A stretch of DNA of 64,000 nt from Arthrobacter horti (GCF_030731045.1 NZ_JAVALS010000001.1:684532-748531), one strand, 5' to 3'. Positions 12,001-18,127 are shown, counted from the first letter of the stretch. Translations and numbers: made by a program. The notes: generated from the sequence alone by a model not told the origin.

Positions 12001-12874
12001 TGGTGCTGCTGTTCGTGGTGGTGCCGGTGGATCCCGCCAGTGCCGGGGCGGACGGTGCCGTCGTGGTCGGTGCCGGGGAAGTCGGAGCCGGGGTGGACGA
12101 GGCCGCCGGGTCGGTGGCCGGTGTGCCGGCCGTGTTCGGCGAAGCCGCGGGAGCGGGTGCCGGAGCCGTCGTGGACGGATCCGGTGCGGTGGTCGGGGCC
12201 GGAGTGTTGGCGGGGGCAGGAGCCGGGGCTGGTGCCGTGGTCGCCACGGGAGCCGGGTCCGGCGTCACCGCCGGAGCGGGTGCCGGGGCCGGTGCCGTGG
12301 TTGCCGCAGGTGCCGGCGCGGGTGCAGCTGCCGGAGCAGGCGCCGGCACGGTGAGCGCCGTCGTCGTCCGCCGTTCGCCGGGGCTGAGCACCCGGCTCAT
12401 GAGGTCCGTCCCGCCTTCGATGTCGCTCAGGCCCAGGACGTGCCCGAGTTCGTGAGCGATCACCGTCTGGAGGTCCATCCGGTTCGGGGCGACGGTGCCG
12501 ACGCTCCAGCCCCATCCCGCCGCGTTCGGGCTCACCGTGATGGAGCTCCCGTTCGTGACAGCGAGGGTGGTTCCGGAGAGCGGGGCGATCGCGAAGGTCG
12601 CGGCGCTCACGTCCTGGCCGGGCCACGACGCCGCTGCGGCACCGAAAACGGACTGAATGTCCGCAAGGGAGATCGCGGTGGTCACCGGGGTCGTGGGAAG
12701 CGATGAGGCGTCCTGGTGGTTTGCGAGGTCAGAGCCGCTGATGGCCCATTGCCCGGATCTGAAGGCCGCGACGTTGAACGTCCCGCTCGGTGTGGCCATC
12801 GCGAACGCCATGGCCAAGGCCGCTGAGACGGCGACAAGCCGCTCAACCACCTTCCAGAGCGCAGACGAAATCAC
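1..12874 (-). CDS. Giant secreted metalloprotease / beta-strand-repeat protein (3' end outside window)
   Basis: One frame stays in register from 12,874 to the window edge: at least 4,291 codons, no stop seen. I checked the register near 100, 5,000, 9,300 and 12,450. Probable GTG start at 12,874 (also possible: 12,892, 12,850). The N-terminus is signal-peptide-like: Lys/Arg, a hydrophobic stretch, then AMA-TPSG. HELGHVLGLSD at residues 141-151 followed by DLMS (Met159) fits a metzincin zinc site and Met-turn with Asp as third ligand, as in snapalysin. Residues about 170-330 are a Pro/Ala/Thr linker. Near 370-395 come GNDTLTVD and FDGGPGFDTL, like calcium-binding or large-adhesin repeats. The rest is Ala/Gly/Thr/Val beta-strand repeats of the type G-x-G-A-x-x-A-x-N-x-V. 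It resembles very large surface or secreted adhesin-like proteins. Protease activity and surface location are inferences. The stop and any cell-wall anchor lie beyond position 1. Confidence 0.85.
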   Translation of the reverse strand, partial: MISSALWKVVERLVAVSAALAMAFAMATPSGTFNVAAFRSGQWAISGSDLANHQDASSLPTTPVTTAISLADIQSVFGAAAASWPGQDVSAATFAIAPLSGTTLAVTNGSSITVSPNAAGWGWSVGTVAPNRMDLQTVIAHELGHVLGLSDIEGGTDLMSRVLSPGERRTTTALTVPAPAPAAAPAPAPAATTAPAPAPAPAVTPDPAPVATTAPAPAPAPANTPAPTTAPDPSTTAPAPAPAASPNTAGTPATDPAASSTPAPTSPAPTTTAPSAPALAGSTGTTTNSSTSATATTAPTAGSPSSASPAVAAAPAAPSSPATTAPTGPSAWALQMTSTASTLAFHADGTVTFEGQSRALSSISAISVMGTPGNDTLTVDRGTVNPHLTISFDGGPGFDTLATAGAVTVSRSMAVNGSTGTLFLDATRIDYTNIEPITNSGTAADMVFTLGTGDDQATLTQSGGLLTLASSNSGFESTTFTAPTSSLTIDGGTGWDTVTLSGPIALGAAALTLTFEKITLASGTVLTAGNVSLIAADNVTGGPSNPLTNPRSCVTLATHCGDVEVTLQDSQVTSGAFTAQATATITPDASDTLAYAINVSSKALVSILGATQVTATGDVVLSSQSTVGPVTLVKKYADAAIVASDAEVTIGGTAVVKASGTTTVSSASSVDAGATPGSDAAKSEGSADSSGAASNDASVAILTVSTTAVSKVTNSAHLEVTGALSLGAKNHAGLTGTGDASQAASGAGIAVVNLSETTQAVIDSTSATPTNAASITLTADADGTGTASAKAGKGGSTANDKPVNDPSRANGQATTADGAIGLAGALAVSILNAVTRVAVQAAKLVTAGALLLKSTSQLASSATGDGSTTDGSGSGVGVGVGIDVATLVTEAFIGSGSAIQAGSVTVESDETRTGGSAFSSSATSGKASSSSSGVGAAGSFALTLVNGKTLAEIRDAGNALSGTPAVTLKASGNHVDSATANAAQSGGSVGIGASIALGIIDTVVAARLAQDAGLTGAGSLNLSATGSDATTTSATGGAQGGSNASLMGVVAITISNVHTVASILSGPALALAGSLTAAALQTAAATTTATGSTTAGSGASLAAGISFALTSATHSVDSSIDRNTTAGGDVTLSADGSSTTSTTATSSAAGAPGGSSSSPTSTDSTGKNANQKSDAQLGFASGKSSANGGSGSGATNTPSASDSNGNSVTVAAALAFNLVNSSSTSEQAPASTLSTTGKVSFSSANTTNAQATADGSATTAASGNVIGAGIAVNRATVVNEASIGAGASLTATGLTLKAVNHADPSAPATPVPNATSATAKSGASSAGGSLGIAGSFALNIANLSTVAAVHAATATPTDPLGGVNLGGSGNAAATASSSSANGASATSAQATGGSGGTFGMGASIGLNLVTDQVFAGVDELALGTRGPPLTGIGNFTIQAANSDTLTTAIDGGAGGANISLAPAIGITLANVSTIAGIGGADPGLGATVLTGAVSATADQTVTATTTAKGAATAASGGTLALGFSLALTVLDATASAPLDRTLSAASAAFTAHHTESTTTTGTASAAGAQGESSDTSGKDVNGKADSALGDAKGKQTANGGKTTSTGATPKTSVDKTSGGSGSISVAAAIAISIVGVTTAAQLAAGMTLTTTGAASFSADTNADAVTTADGSATSPSASGIGAAVAVNKATITTQALVPAGATVAAGSLALSATERVVGADGLNTLSATATSGATAGSDIGLAGSFALNLVNVSVTATLAGTASLPGTGDVTVTAGSVTENIAKATAAANITGGTLGLGASVALNLINDAVVATIGAGATLTGGHAIALTATNSDKATTGAEGGAKATGQTTLSLAASLALTISEVSTTASILAGPALGLAGGIAAHADQTATVLATAKGASSGGSTLGLGIALALTIADHVVDASLYRNTTAGANVSFAADGLSQSSSTATASAAGAEGQGGSGKDSSGKDVNQKGDASLATAKGLQSDNSGGKTTSSTSTPSTKQDSGGTNITVAAAVAINLVTSTTTALLAPNTTLTVNGGGTASFTTTNHTDAVAVADGSSSNSSTLGIGAAVAINLVTVRNEASLGIGSRLTASGLTLSATMRGAGAQHTITATATAGAANTSGTLGLAGALALNVVNLKTLATVHADATTTLPAGPTGNVQLMGGAAGMTAGSSSNSTTKAGAKQSGTGTVGIGASVGINLVNDTVYAGIDQVADPSRGPPLTGAGSVTIQATTTSVIDNEVDGGGKGGGVTVTPSVAVTIATLRTSASLGASSTALTASGAVQATATQNATTTTIAKGDTTVGSDAGFGISLALAIVDDGVDSGSARSISVGGAVSFKASGTSATTTTAEAAAEGAEGQTTSSANGKDSSGTDVNQKADSKLGAAKQTQADNSGGQTTGTSSTPKAASNDNSGASISVAAAVAINVVTTASRAWFANGVVISSGGVVTLGTTADTDARATGRGDSTADASVGIGAGVSVNKVDITNTALTGTATITGTGLVLSAGMTPGGAGDVLRVWNAADGAWKTIDSGKQLPGPSDGDLAAAKAKSGSNDAGIYTYDGSSAKWTLQTDAGASIASGSTLPSSPSANQLFVLAAPKDGHPAGSVWQWNGTAWVFVTKLAYDDFDSLPADSIEKDTLFQLTQQDGSNAPGIYKRSASHTWALTTITVTDGDHLPASPADGQVFRLWEHEVTATAYAGVGKATSVGVAGALAINIVTEHTAALLETGASATLSTAAVSITALENSYDLAKATSKAEVGSATGVGASVALTVLPDNTVRAGAEDGSTLTGGTSLTIDAMGFRELPTTAEGGTAGGTAVTPVVALVVSVGDTVEARLGTAASGGPGYTGSGAVVVHATHVNRIATDGDAEAAGKSTAVGIDIAVNAVVGWRTTATIARDVSGTSVDVLASSEMSSEAKSVASAKGSSDSETQSGDSKANEQANGSNPNTQSTKSSTAGMPSSSGGTNGSNGASGANSQSGSQSGSSGGGTGVAAAIGVNWVMATTSGSIADGVTVTATTGAVSVQGLMLAEATARGTGSAIDLQKDTGVGAAIGLNVQVLTTTATIGANAHVTGQTGVSVIAGTPDGKHNTFIIWGISAGAGNNSAGVAASAAVQILLLTITASVGAGAVISAPAGGITVSAADAVIFQNIALSGGFSKGNGTAIGGAIAVNYFEITTKAFVDSSAATPTSLDASGAISVTAAESLAGQEPETPLKGKITLPSVTNVAAGGGASSGGAAVSGSFIIQIFSIDTQAYLAAGTKVNQTTGLGGSGQTLTVKATDSLTLIDFAGALSLSKSSAAVGVTVIVDVFNINAVATIGTGTHVTAGGTVTVDAESAENLTEVSVAGGVSANSASVTGAVVVLVLNQGGSSPKISAAIGAGASVTGTGGVSVTASKTGTVDLAAGNLAIGGGSAGVGASAVVVVRDSTVDASVGTGATVHAGGTGLLVSATQDAHYLFLAVGGAGGNSAGVAGSVVVNVTSDTTKAHIDASSTVTKGTSTALLAKDTTTVFSLAGVLTAGGTAGVGAGVDVEVVTKDTEAWVGHATTITGSGNLSVDALSSEKITSVSVGGGFAGTAAVNVNAAVPAIKVTTKAYLEDGTSAGDGVTATMGGTVRVNADETLTANVIAGNISASGTAAVGAAVAVPVITKETHAWIGDYAVVSGAGATGLDVASGSYTVTPHDPRFAPSDITGGSTIHVDSHGFSNGDQVQYDAGYGTAINPLVQGGQYYVKVIDPDHFQLFTTADLSGSPIVLSGGTGESHRLFKTTEANVTQDQTPRFNPDNAVNLGTNSIHLPYSLGSISDNDAVVYSSGGGTPIGGLVDGGTYYYKSLGGGSFQLLDKPSDKGGHVITLGGGWTGRSHSLVRQGDAPAGDASAMGPRDISEGTPVPFRGVAVTANNSDSIGAFGVGLGFSGTAAVTLAGAIAVVTVHTSAHIGQSAKVNCGATCASNVAGADPNQSVQVSAANQFYQLGIAFTLAIAGTAGVSIPVAVRVVTLDTYAYIGTGTTVNARNSISVTADGKDTVLSFAVGAGGGTVGVAGTVAVTVLTVHTFACTGTPGGSDPFACTGNGATLSAGNNVVVTATDATKLLLITVALAGGYVGVGAAVGVATLDKQVRAYLGAGSTVDALAQGLPVTGIPNGTLGGSQSFSGVIVHAGSSENVFGLVPAIGGGFVGVAGGVQVTLLKTSTVASIGGYSSINTASGAALVQGVSVTATDDFTSLTIAGGAAGGFVGVSGGIDIGTANSSVLAHIDGPSTVKARGNVEVFALSTKQVSTFAVSLSGGV
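1380..1870 (-). repeat. Two-copy HGF...YYVK-type module in the giant protein
   Basis: Two successive units, about residues 3,670-3,830, share this pattern: strand with I-H-V or I-H-L, G-x-x-x-x-D-x-V-x-Y, G-x-G-T-x-I-x-x-L-V-x-G-x-x-Y-Y, then F-Q-L. Similar units occur in other giant bacterial repeat proteins; I recall this from the family and have not searched. It marks a second compact insertion in the beta-repeat array. Confidence 0.6.
4780..5330 (-). repeat. Three-copy W/Y-rich module embedded in the giant protein
   Basis: Within residues about 2,515-2,700 the Ala/Gly/Thr composition gives way to three copies of a W/Y/L/P/D-rich unit. The pattern is: L-P-x-x-P, hydrophobic strand, P-G-x-Y or P-G-S-V-W, then W-x-x-x-x-W. 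Examples are VWNAADGAW, QWNGTAW and KRSASHTW. It reads like a compact domain inserted between repeat blocks, perhaps binding a ligand. The function is unknown. Confidence 0.65.
5600..9480 (-). repeat. A-B-A-B super-repeat inside the giant protein
   Basis: Four hydrophilic linkers rich in S, T, G, D, N, K and Q recur at about 9,364, 8,131, 6,955 and 5,731. The core is K-D-V-N-Q-K-x-D, varied in each copy. Spacing is 1,233, 1,176 and 1,224 bp. Units one apart differ more than units two apart: a GPPLTG segment occurs near 8,585 and 6,190 only, and alternate linkers are 2,400 and 2,409 bp apart. The structure is therefore two copies of an 800-residue block made of two related 400-residue halves. 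Each half has the linker, then SVAAA-type beta repeats, a LAGSFALN or LAGALALN segment, and a glycine-rich segment before the next linker. Confidence 0.8.
11885..12365 (-). repeat. Pro/Ala/Thr low-complexity linker after the protease domain
   Basis: This stretch encodes about 160 residues made mostly of P, A, T and S, with short units such as PAPAPA and TTAPAPAP. It joins the protease domain to the repeat region and looks like an extended, flexible or cell-wall-spanning linker. The DNA is a run of imperfect tandem repeats, so its length may vary between strains. Confidence 0.85.
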
Positions 12875-13967
12875 GGTATGGCCACCGATCACCCAGAACG
12901 ATGCGACGCATCGTCCACCATCGTTAGAAGCCCCCCAATATGGCTGAGTGTCGGCGGCTGGCGGGTAAGACGTCCGCCAGATCTCCGACGACGACCGCCA
13001 GCCCCATGGGAGCGTGCGGTCCGCGCACTTCGGCACCATGGGCTTCACGAATGCCGCCCCCGGCACCGGATCGGAACTGCATGACAATTCCAACGATGAC
13101 GCTAAACCTCCCCGGCCAAGCCGTCAAGACCCCTGGTTGAATCATGTAAATCCCTGGGCGGCCCGCGGCCGGCAACGGCTGAGGGAACCCTTCCCGCATG
13201 CCCGGATTTACGTATGCCGTCACGGATATCGCCAGAGGATGGAGCGTGAATCGGTTGTTTCATGACGACTCGCCAAGGCCCTTTCGAATTCCGCAGCAAG
13301 ACTGTTTCCCGCGCCGGATCATTTCAGAAAACAGATGGACTCACATGGCGGCCGGACCTTCGATTGAAAGGCGTGAAAGCAGCGGCATGAAAATCAGGTT
13401 TCTTTGATGATCACGGTGGTTTGATCAACGACAACCGGCACGACTCGCACCGGTCCGGCATGCAGATTTGCCAGGATGAAGGGCATCGACCGGCCGCCCG
13501 TCGTGAATCGAAATCAAACGGCAACGCTTTTTCCTGCCGTCCCGCTGGGGCTGAACTGCGGGACGAATATCCACCGATTATTCGCAAGGAGCGCGGGCCG
13601 GATTAGGCCCGTGCCTGATATGCCACCACTCCCCCTGCCGATTCCGGAAATCATTCACGAACCGCCATGCGGCCGCTCACGGCACCTCGGGAATATCTAC
13701 TCTTTGGAATTTTCCGCCGGACCCTCCACACCACCCGCCGGACATCTTCACTCGAAACGCCGTACGGCGTGACCTCTGGCGTTGTCATATCGAAAGGCCC
13801 AGCGGCGGTCGGCGCCCTTTGCCTGAGCGATCTCCAGTCCCAGGGATGGTCTGCGATACAAGACCGGCCCCGATCATTTGGATTCCAGCCCAAGTTCCCG
13901 GCTGTTGTGATCCACTTAACATATTCAGGTCCTCCCCGGTGATCGTCGACGGCAGGAGGGATCGGTC
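12875..13967. other. 1.1 kb gene-poor region between the giant gene and the PucR remnant
   Basis: I see no convincing gene here. All open frames are short and lack family resemblance. Beyond the candidate promoter at 13,099-13,127 there is one small hairpin near 13,593-13,610 (CGGGCC, 6-nt loop, GGCCCG). The DNA is less GC-rich than its surroundings, as expected of non-coding or recently acquired sequence. Confidence 0.6.
13099..13127 (-). promoter_or_regulatory. Candidate sigma-70-type promoter for the giant gene
   Basis: On the minus strand TTGACG (13,122-13,127) is followed after 17 bp by TAGCGT (13,099-13,104), close to the primary sigma consensus with ideal spacing. Transcription from here would leave a 5' leader of about 215 nt before the GTG at 12,874. 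Confidence 0.45.
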
Positions 13968-15208
13968 AGTGTCAACGACATCCTGGAAGACCTGCCCACA
14001 CAGACCGGGCGCCTGGTGTGCGCCCCCGTCCCCGCAGACTCCCTGGCCACGAAAGCGATCATCCTGGACCAGGAGGACATCGACGCCGATGTCAGCGGAT
14101 CAGTGGTGTGCCTCGTGGGAATCCGGGGCCGGGAAGCACTCCCCACGGCCCGCCGGCTCGCGCCGCGGAAGCCGGTCGCGCTGGTTCTCAAGGGCACGTC
14201 GGACGAAGTCCCGGAGATCGAAGAACTTCTGCGCCCTGCCGGTGTCGGCCTGTTCCTGATCGAGCCGGCCTCCGGGTGGGAGTTTGTGCTGGCCGTGATC
14301 AATGGCCGCATTCAGACCACCGACTATCACAGCGATGTCCGGGCTCTGATCGAGGAAGACCTCTTCGCGATCGCCCAGACGACGGCACGGATGACGTCCA
14401 GTCACGTGGTCATCGAGGATGCGGCGAACAAGGTGCTGGCCTATTCGACCGTCTCAAACGACATCGACGAGCTCCGGCGTGCGTCGATCCTCACCAGGAG
14501 CATGGTCCTGGTGCCGGCTCGGCTGGAAGATGGACTCAGGGAGCGTGCGGCGATCGCATCTTCGCAGGTGAACGGGTTCTGGGCTATCTCTGGCTCCAGG
14601 AGACCGGCTCCGGGTTCCCGGAGAACGTGGGGAGTGTCCTGCTCGGCGCGGCCCGCCGGGCCTCGAACGAACTGATCCGTCACCGGAATCAGCAGTCGAT
14701 CCATCTCAGGGAAGACCGGATCACGCATCTGCTCTCGAGCTGGGACGAAGCGGCCGTGACCGCACAATTCGCGCGGATCAACGCGGACCGTCCTGCGTGC
14801 CTCATCCTCGTCGGTCTGCATCCGAAGGACGCGCGGGCGGCGGATGGTGAGCTCCGGCACGGCGAACTGGCCAATCTGGCTGCGATCCACGCGGCCGCGT
14901 TCAAGGCGACGGCGGTCGTGGGCCAGTACGGCGGAGAGACGGCGATCGTGGTTCCGGATCTGAACGCTCGGACGGCTCCCGCCTCGCTGCCGCAATTCGC
15001 CGAGGCGATGGTCAAAGACGCCGGGCGGCTGGGGCTCAGCATCCAAATCGCGATCGGCCGCGTCGTGCCCGGCCTGCGTTCCCTGAGGTCGACGGCGGGA
15101 GAGACCGCATCAATTCTCCGCTGCCTCAGGCGCAATGACCACTTGACGGTCGGGACACTCGAGGACTTCGAAACGGAGATCGTGCTCGATGAAGCGGTGG
15201 CCGCATAA
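13968..15208 (+). pseudogene. PucR/CdaR-type transcriptional regulator, frameshifted and lacking its C-terminal HTH
   Basis: The first part (frame of 14,016, e.g. SHVVIEDAANKVLAYSTVSN) and the second part (frame of 14,018, e.g. RVLGYLWLQETGSGF) together form a PucR-type regulator with a sensor-like N-terminal half and a GGDEF-like middle. The frame breaks near 14,570. Adding one G to the GGG in 'aacgggttctgg' restores continuity as VNGVLGYLWL. No ATG, GTG or TTG precedes the conserved start in frame (VNDILEDLP from about 13,971; the first is a GTG at 14,016), so the 5' end may also be damaged. The second part stops after FETEIVLDEAVAA, where family members continue into the DNA-binding HTH. 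Without it the product could not act as a normal regulator. I call it a remnant. Confidence 0.75.
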
Positions 15209-15496
15209 GAAAAATGTCACCTATCCGTGCAGCAGACCCCATCCAAACGAAACGCACCAGACAGGGTGACTCAGAAATCCCTGTTCTCTTCGCGGACCGC
15301 GGAATAACGCAGGACAATCAGGCCAGCGGGCAACCCGTGCCTGCCACGTGCCACTCGTGGCGGGCGCGGCGTCGAATCTACCGAACTCGTCACTTGTAGG
15401 AGACGATCTACTCGGCTCACCCGCCGATGGCCAGAGTGCTGCACGCCACGCTGGCCGACCGCCGCGTTTGCCTTGACGAACCCCATTGTGTTGCCC

Positions 15497-16020
15497 ATGG
15501 ATGCCGCGGGTGACCTGAGCTATCACTACACCACCCCTCTGGGACTTCAGGGCATCCTCAGCAGCAGACAGATCTGGTTGACCGAAGTGACCTCCTTGAA
15601 TGATCGCGAGGAGATCAAATACAGCGCCGCGGCCGTCCGGCACAGAGTCCATGAATGGCTCGCGGATCTCGAAGCGCAAGTCACTGACCCCGAACGTGAT
15701 CCCATTTGGTCACAAGTCACGGTCCTTCGGGGGTGTTCGAGAAGCCCGACCCGGACCACCTGCGCGGCGACTCGACGCTCAGCGCCTACGTCGCCTGCTT
15801 CTGCGGAGACGTAGACCTCCTCAGCCAGTGGCGTGGTTACGGCGGTGGCATAGGAGGATTCAGCATCGGGTTCGCCCGCGAACGGCTGGAACCGGGCAAT
15901 GCAGTCACGAAGCCCTGGGAGCCTCCGATCTTGCGCGATGTTCGGTACGGCCACGTCGAGGGTGCGCAACTCATCGCAGATGCAGTCGCCTGGCTCCAGG
16001 CGCTCGCAGCCACGCGCTGA
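15497..16020 (+). pseudogene. DUF2971-like protein, frameshifted and shortened
   Basis: The N-terminal part (HYTTPLGLQGILSSRQIWL, then LNDREE) and a second frame (AYVACFCGDVDLLSQWRGYG, then FSIGFAR) match the two halves of DUF2971-type proteins, whose function is poorly known. The frames meet at a G5 run near 15,730. One extra G joins them as TVLRGVFEKPD. Even repaired, the protein is only about 175 residues, against roughly 250-300 for the family (from memory), so the C-terminus seems lost. The ATG at 15,497 is preferred over the upstream TTG at 15,473. Confidence 0.65.
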
Positions 16021-16242
16021 ACATCCATGAGCGAACCCCGCGCAATCACCGTGAACCGCGTAGTTTCGCAGTCGCTTTTGTCGGGTCCCGGTCGACTGGG
16101 CCGAGGTCCCCGGGAATCCGCGGCGGTCGGCGAGGATTTCCGGCTCAGCGTCCGCTCAGGATGACGGATTCCGCCCACGCCTGGGGCGACGAGCGACGCA
16201 CTCCATGGCGAGCACGAGGCATAAGCCGCACGACGGGACCGA

Positions 16243-17208
16243 TCATCGAAACAGGCGATCTATCCATCCCTCGCGTGCGGCGAAGGCTTGCCGGGAGACA
16301 GCGGCGTCGGGGGCGAGGAGGTCGAACCCGTGGAAGCCGCCGGCCCATACATGGAGTTCGGCCTGTACGCCTGCCTCCCAGAGTTTGGTGGCGTAGGCGA
16401 CGGTTTCGTCGCGGAAGACCTCGGCACTACCGCAGTCGAGGTAGGTCGACGGCAGCCCGGTCAGGTCGGTCGCGCGCGCCGGTGCTGCGTAGATGGAGAC
16501 CTCGGGGCCGCCGCGACGGTCACCGAGCAGCGCAGTCCAGCCGGTGATGTTGCTGCCCCGGTCCCAGATGCCGACGCCGTCGATCTGGATCGTCGACGCG
16601 GTCTGATCGCGGTCGTCGAGCATGGGGTACTCGAGCAGCTGACCGACCAGCGCCGGTCCCCGCCGGTCGCGGGCGAGGAGCGCGGTGCCGGCGGCGAGGC
16701 CCCCGCCGGCGCTGCCGCCGACGATGAGGAGCCGGTCGGGGTCGATGCCCAGCTCCGCGGTGTGTTCACCGGTCCAGGCCAGCCCGGCGTAGCAGTCCTC
16801 GACGGGTGTGGGGTCGGGGTGCTCGGGTGCGAGCCGGTATTCGACGGTCACGAAGACCGCGTTGTAGCGGTGCAGCCAGCCGAACATCGGGATGATCCCG
16901 GCCCATCGGTCCCCGGACATCATCCCCCCGCCGTGCGTGTGGTAGATTCCGGGGCCGGTTCCGGTCCGGCCGACGGGCTCGATGATGGACAGTTGGATGT
17001 CGGCTCCGTCGTAGCTCGGGATCGTCACCTCTCGAGCGGTGAGCCCCGCCTCAGTGAGCATGTCCTCGGTGACGGCATCGTTCCATCCTTGGGAGGACGC
17101 GCGCAGGCCCGGGAGCATGTCGATAGTGATCGTCGGCGGGATCTGCGCGAGCTCAAGGACCGCTGCGGCGTCCGGGTCGAAGGGCGGGCGGACGGTCGTG
17201 GTGGTCAT
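16243..17208 (-). CDS. Alpha/beta hydrolase, hormone-sensitive-lipase family
   Basis: A 321-residue protein with an oxyanion-hole HGGG (residues 92-95) and nucleophile elbow GGSAGG (Ser166). A C-terminal FHGFD supplies the catalytic His, and an Asp near residue 266 may complete the triad. These are hallmarks of HSL-type esterases that cleave short-chain or aromatic esters. It lacks a signal peptide, so it is probably cytoplasmic. The ATG at 17,208 has AAGGAG upstream. It lies just downstream of the frameshifted reductase gene on the same strand, and the uncorrected reductase frame overlaps its start by ATGA. The two were probably one operon controlled by the divergent TetR regulator. The substrate cannot be read from sequence. 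Confidence 0.85.
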   Translation of the reverse strand: MTTTTVRPPFDPDAAAVLELAQIPPTITIDMLPGLRASSQGWNDAVTEDMLTEAGLTAREVTIPSYDGADIQLSIIEPVGRTGTGPGIYHTHGGGMMSGDRWAGIIPMFGWLHRYNAVFVTVEYRLAPEHPDPTPVEDCYAGLAWTGEHTAELGIDPDRLLIVGGSAGGGLAAGTALLARDRRGPALVGQLLEYPMLDDRDQTASTIQIDGVGIWDRGSNITGWTALLGDRRGGPEVSIYAAPARATDLTGLPSTYLDCGSAEVFRDETVAYATKLWEAGVQAELHVWAGGFHGFDLLAPDAAVSRQAFAAREGWIDRLFR

Positions 17209-17266
17209 GAGAACTCCTTCGTCAGGCGGCGCCGATCTGGTATCGGCGCCTGGGGCGAGTGTTGGA

Positions 17267-17975
17267 TCAGCTCAGCACGGGTGTAGTGGTTGCCGTCGGT
17301 GTGCTGGCGCGCGGGGCATACCCGAGGTACTTGTCCTGACGGATCTGCTTGCCGGGGATCCCGGCGTCGCGCAGCAGATCGGCAGTGGAGGACACGAACG
17401 CGCTCGCGCCGGCGATGAAGAACATCGCCCCCCGGGGTTGCGGCGGCTGCCGCGGTCGTGGCCGTGCGGAACTCGTGTGCGTGCAGCGGGTATGCGGCAT
17501 CCGTCGCCCACTCCTCGGTCTCGTCCCGGTAGGCGTGCCCACCGGATGCCACGTGGATCAGCGTCGACCGGACGCCCGCACCGGTGAGGGCGGCGTGGGC
17601 GAGCATCGACCGCAGCGGCGTGATCCCGATCCCCTGGCCGAGCATCACGACCTCCCGCGCTGCGCCGTCCAGCCGGAAGGAGCCGCCCAGCGGCCCGCGC
17701 AGTGCGACGATGTCGCCGGCCTGCAGTGCGGAGAGACGCTGTTTGAAAGCGCTCCCGGATCGCAGCGACGTGCCGAACTGCACGAGATCTTCCTCGGGGG
17801 CGGACGCGATGCTGAACCCCTTCCCGATCCCGCCGCCGCTCACAGACAGCACCCCATGCTGGCCGGCGTGGAAAGAGAACGGCCGTTGCATCGCGAACGA
17901 GAACGACCAGGAGTCGCCGCCGACCTCACGGCGGCTCTGGAACACGAGGCGGTTGTTGTGCAGCAGACCGAACAT
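17267..17975 (-). pseudogene. Ferredoxin/flavodoxin-reductase-like FAD/NAD(P) oxidoreductase, frameshifted
   Basis: The N-terminal part has the FAD-binding GKGFSIAS segment and the nucleotide-binding GQGIGITPLRSM of FNR-fold reductases. Near 17,430 the frame runs into an unrelated Arg-rich tail. A second frame continues the family sequence (MFFIAGASAFVSSTADLLRD, then DAGIPGKQIRQDKYLGY) to a stop at 17,267. Deleting one G from the G6 run near 17,427-17,432 joins both into about 236 residues. No 2Fe-2S cysteine motif is visible, so it would pass electrons between NAD(P)H and a partner through FAD. Without repair the product is 256 residues with an aberrant C-terminus. A sequencing error in the homopolymer is a real alternative. 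Confidence 0.75.
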
Positions 17976-18035
17976 CGGAGTCTCCTCTGCGTCGTCAGCC
18001 CCATCGAGGATCGCCGCACCCTACGGCCTGACACT

Positions 18036-18047
18036 CGTAAGTTTACG
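18036..18047. promoter_or_regulatory. Candidate TetR operator 1, CGTAA-GT-TTACG
   Basis: A perfect 12-bp palindrome with a 2-bp centre lies between the divergent reductase and TetR genes. Extra TTACG half-sites follow at 18,052-18,056 and 18,057-18,061. It is the same sequence type as the copy at 18,116-18,127. Confidence 0.65.
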
Positions 18048-18115
18048 TCTGTTACGTTACGCTTGCAAGTATGAATTTTGACAGCGTGGTCTAGCCTCGA
18101 ATGTCGGCGAGTCCG

Positions 18116-18127
18116 CGTAAGGTTACG
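18116..18127. promoter_or_regulatory. Candidate TetR operator 2, CGTAA-GG-TTACG
   Basis: This second copy of the palindrome ends 3 bp before the GTG at 18,131. Binding here would cover the ribosome-binding region and probably the promoter of the tetR gene, which suggests autorepression. Its position also argues against translation from the ATG at 18,101. Confidence 0.65.

Noticed and set aside
10839..12626. Minus-strand frame of 595 codons overlapping the protease region
   Set aside because: It is the wrong reading frame; the HELGH motif and signal peptide are in the other minus frame.
12924..13223. 99-codon minus frame upstream of the giant gene
   Set aside because: It overlaps the candidate promoter, has no recognisable domain and no good ribosome-binding site.
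12875..13300. c-di-AMP (ydaO-type) riboswitch before the giant gene
   Set aside because: Its conserved core segments are absent. Some GGTGCC- and GAAGCCCATGG-like words occur, but not in the right order.
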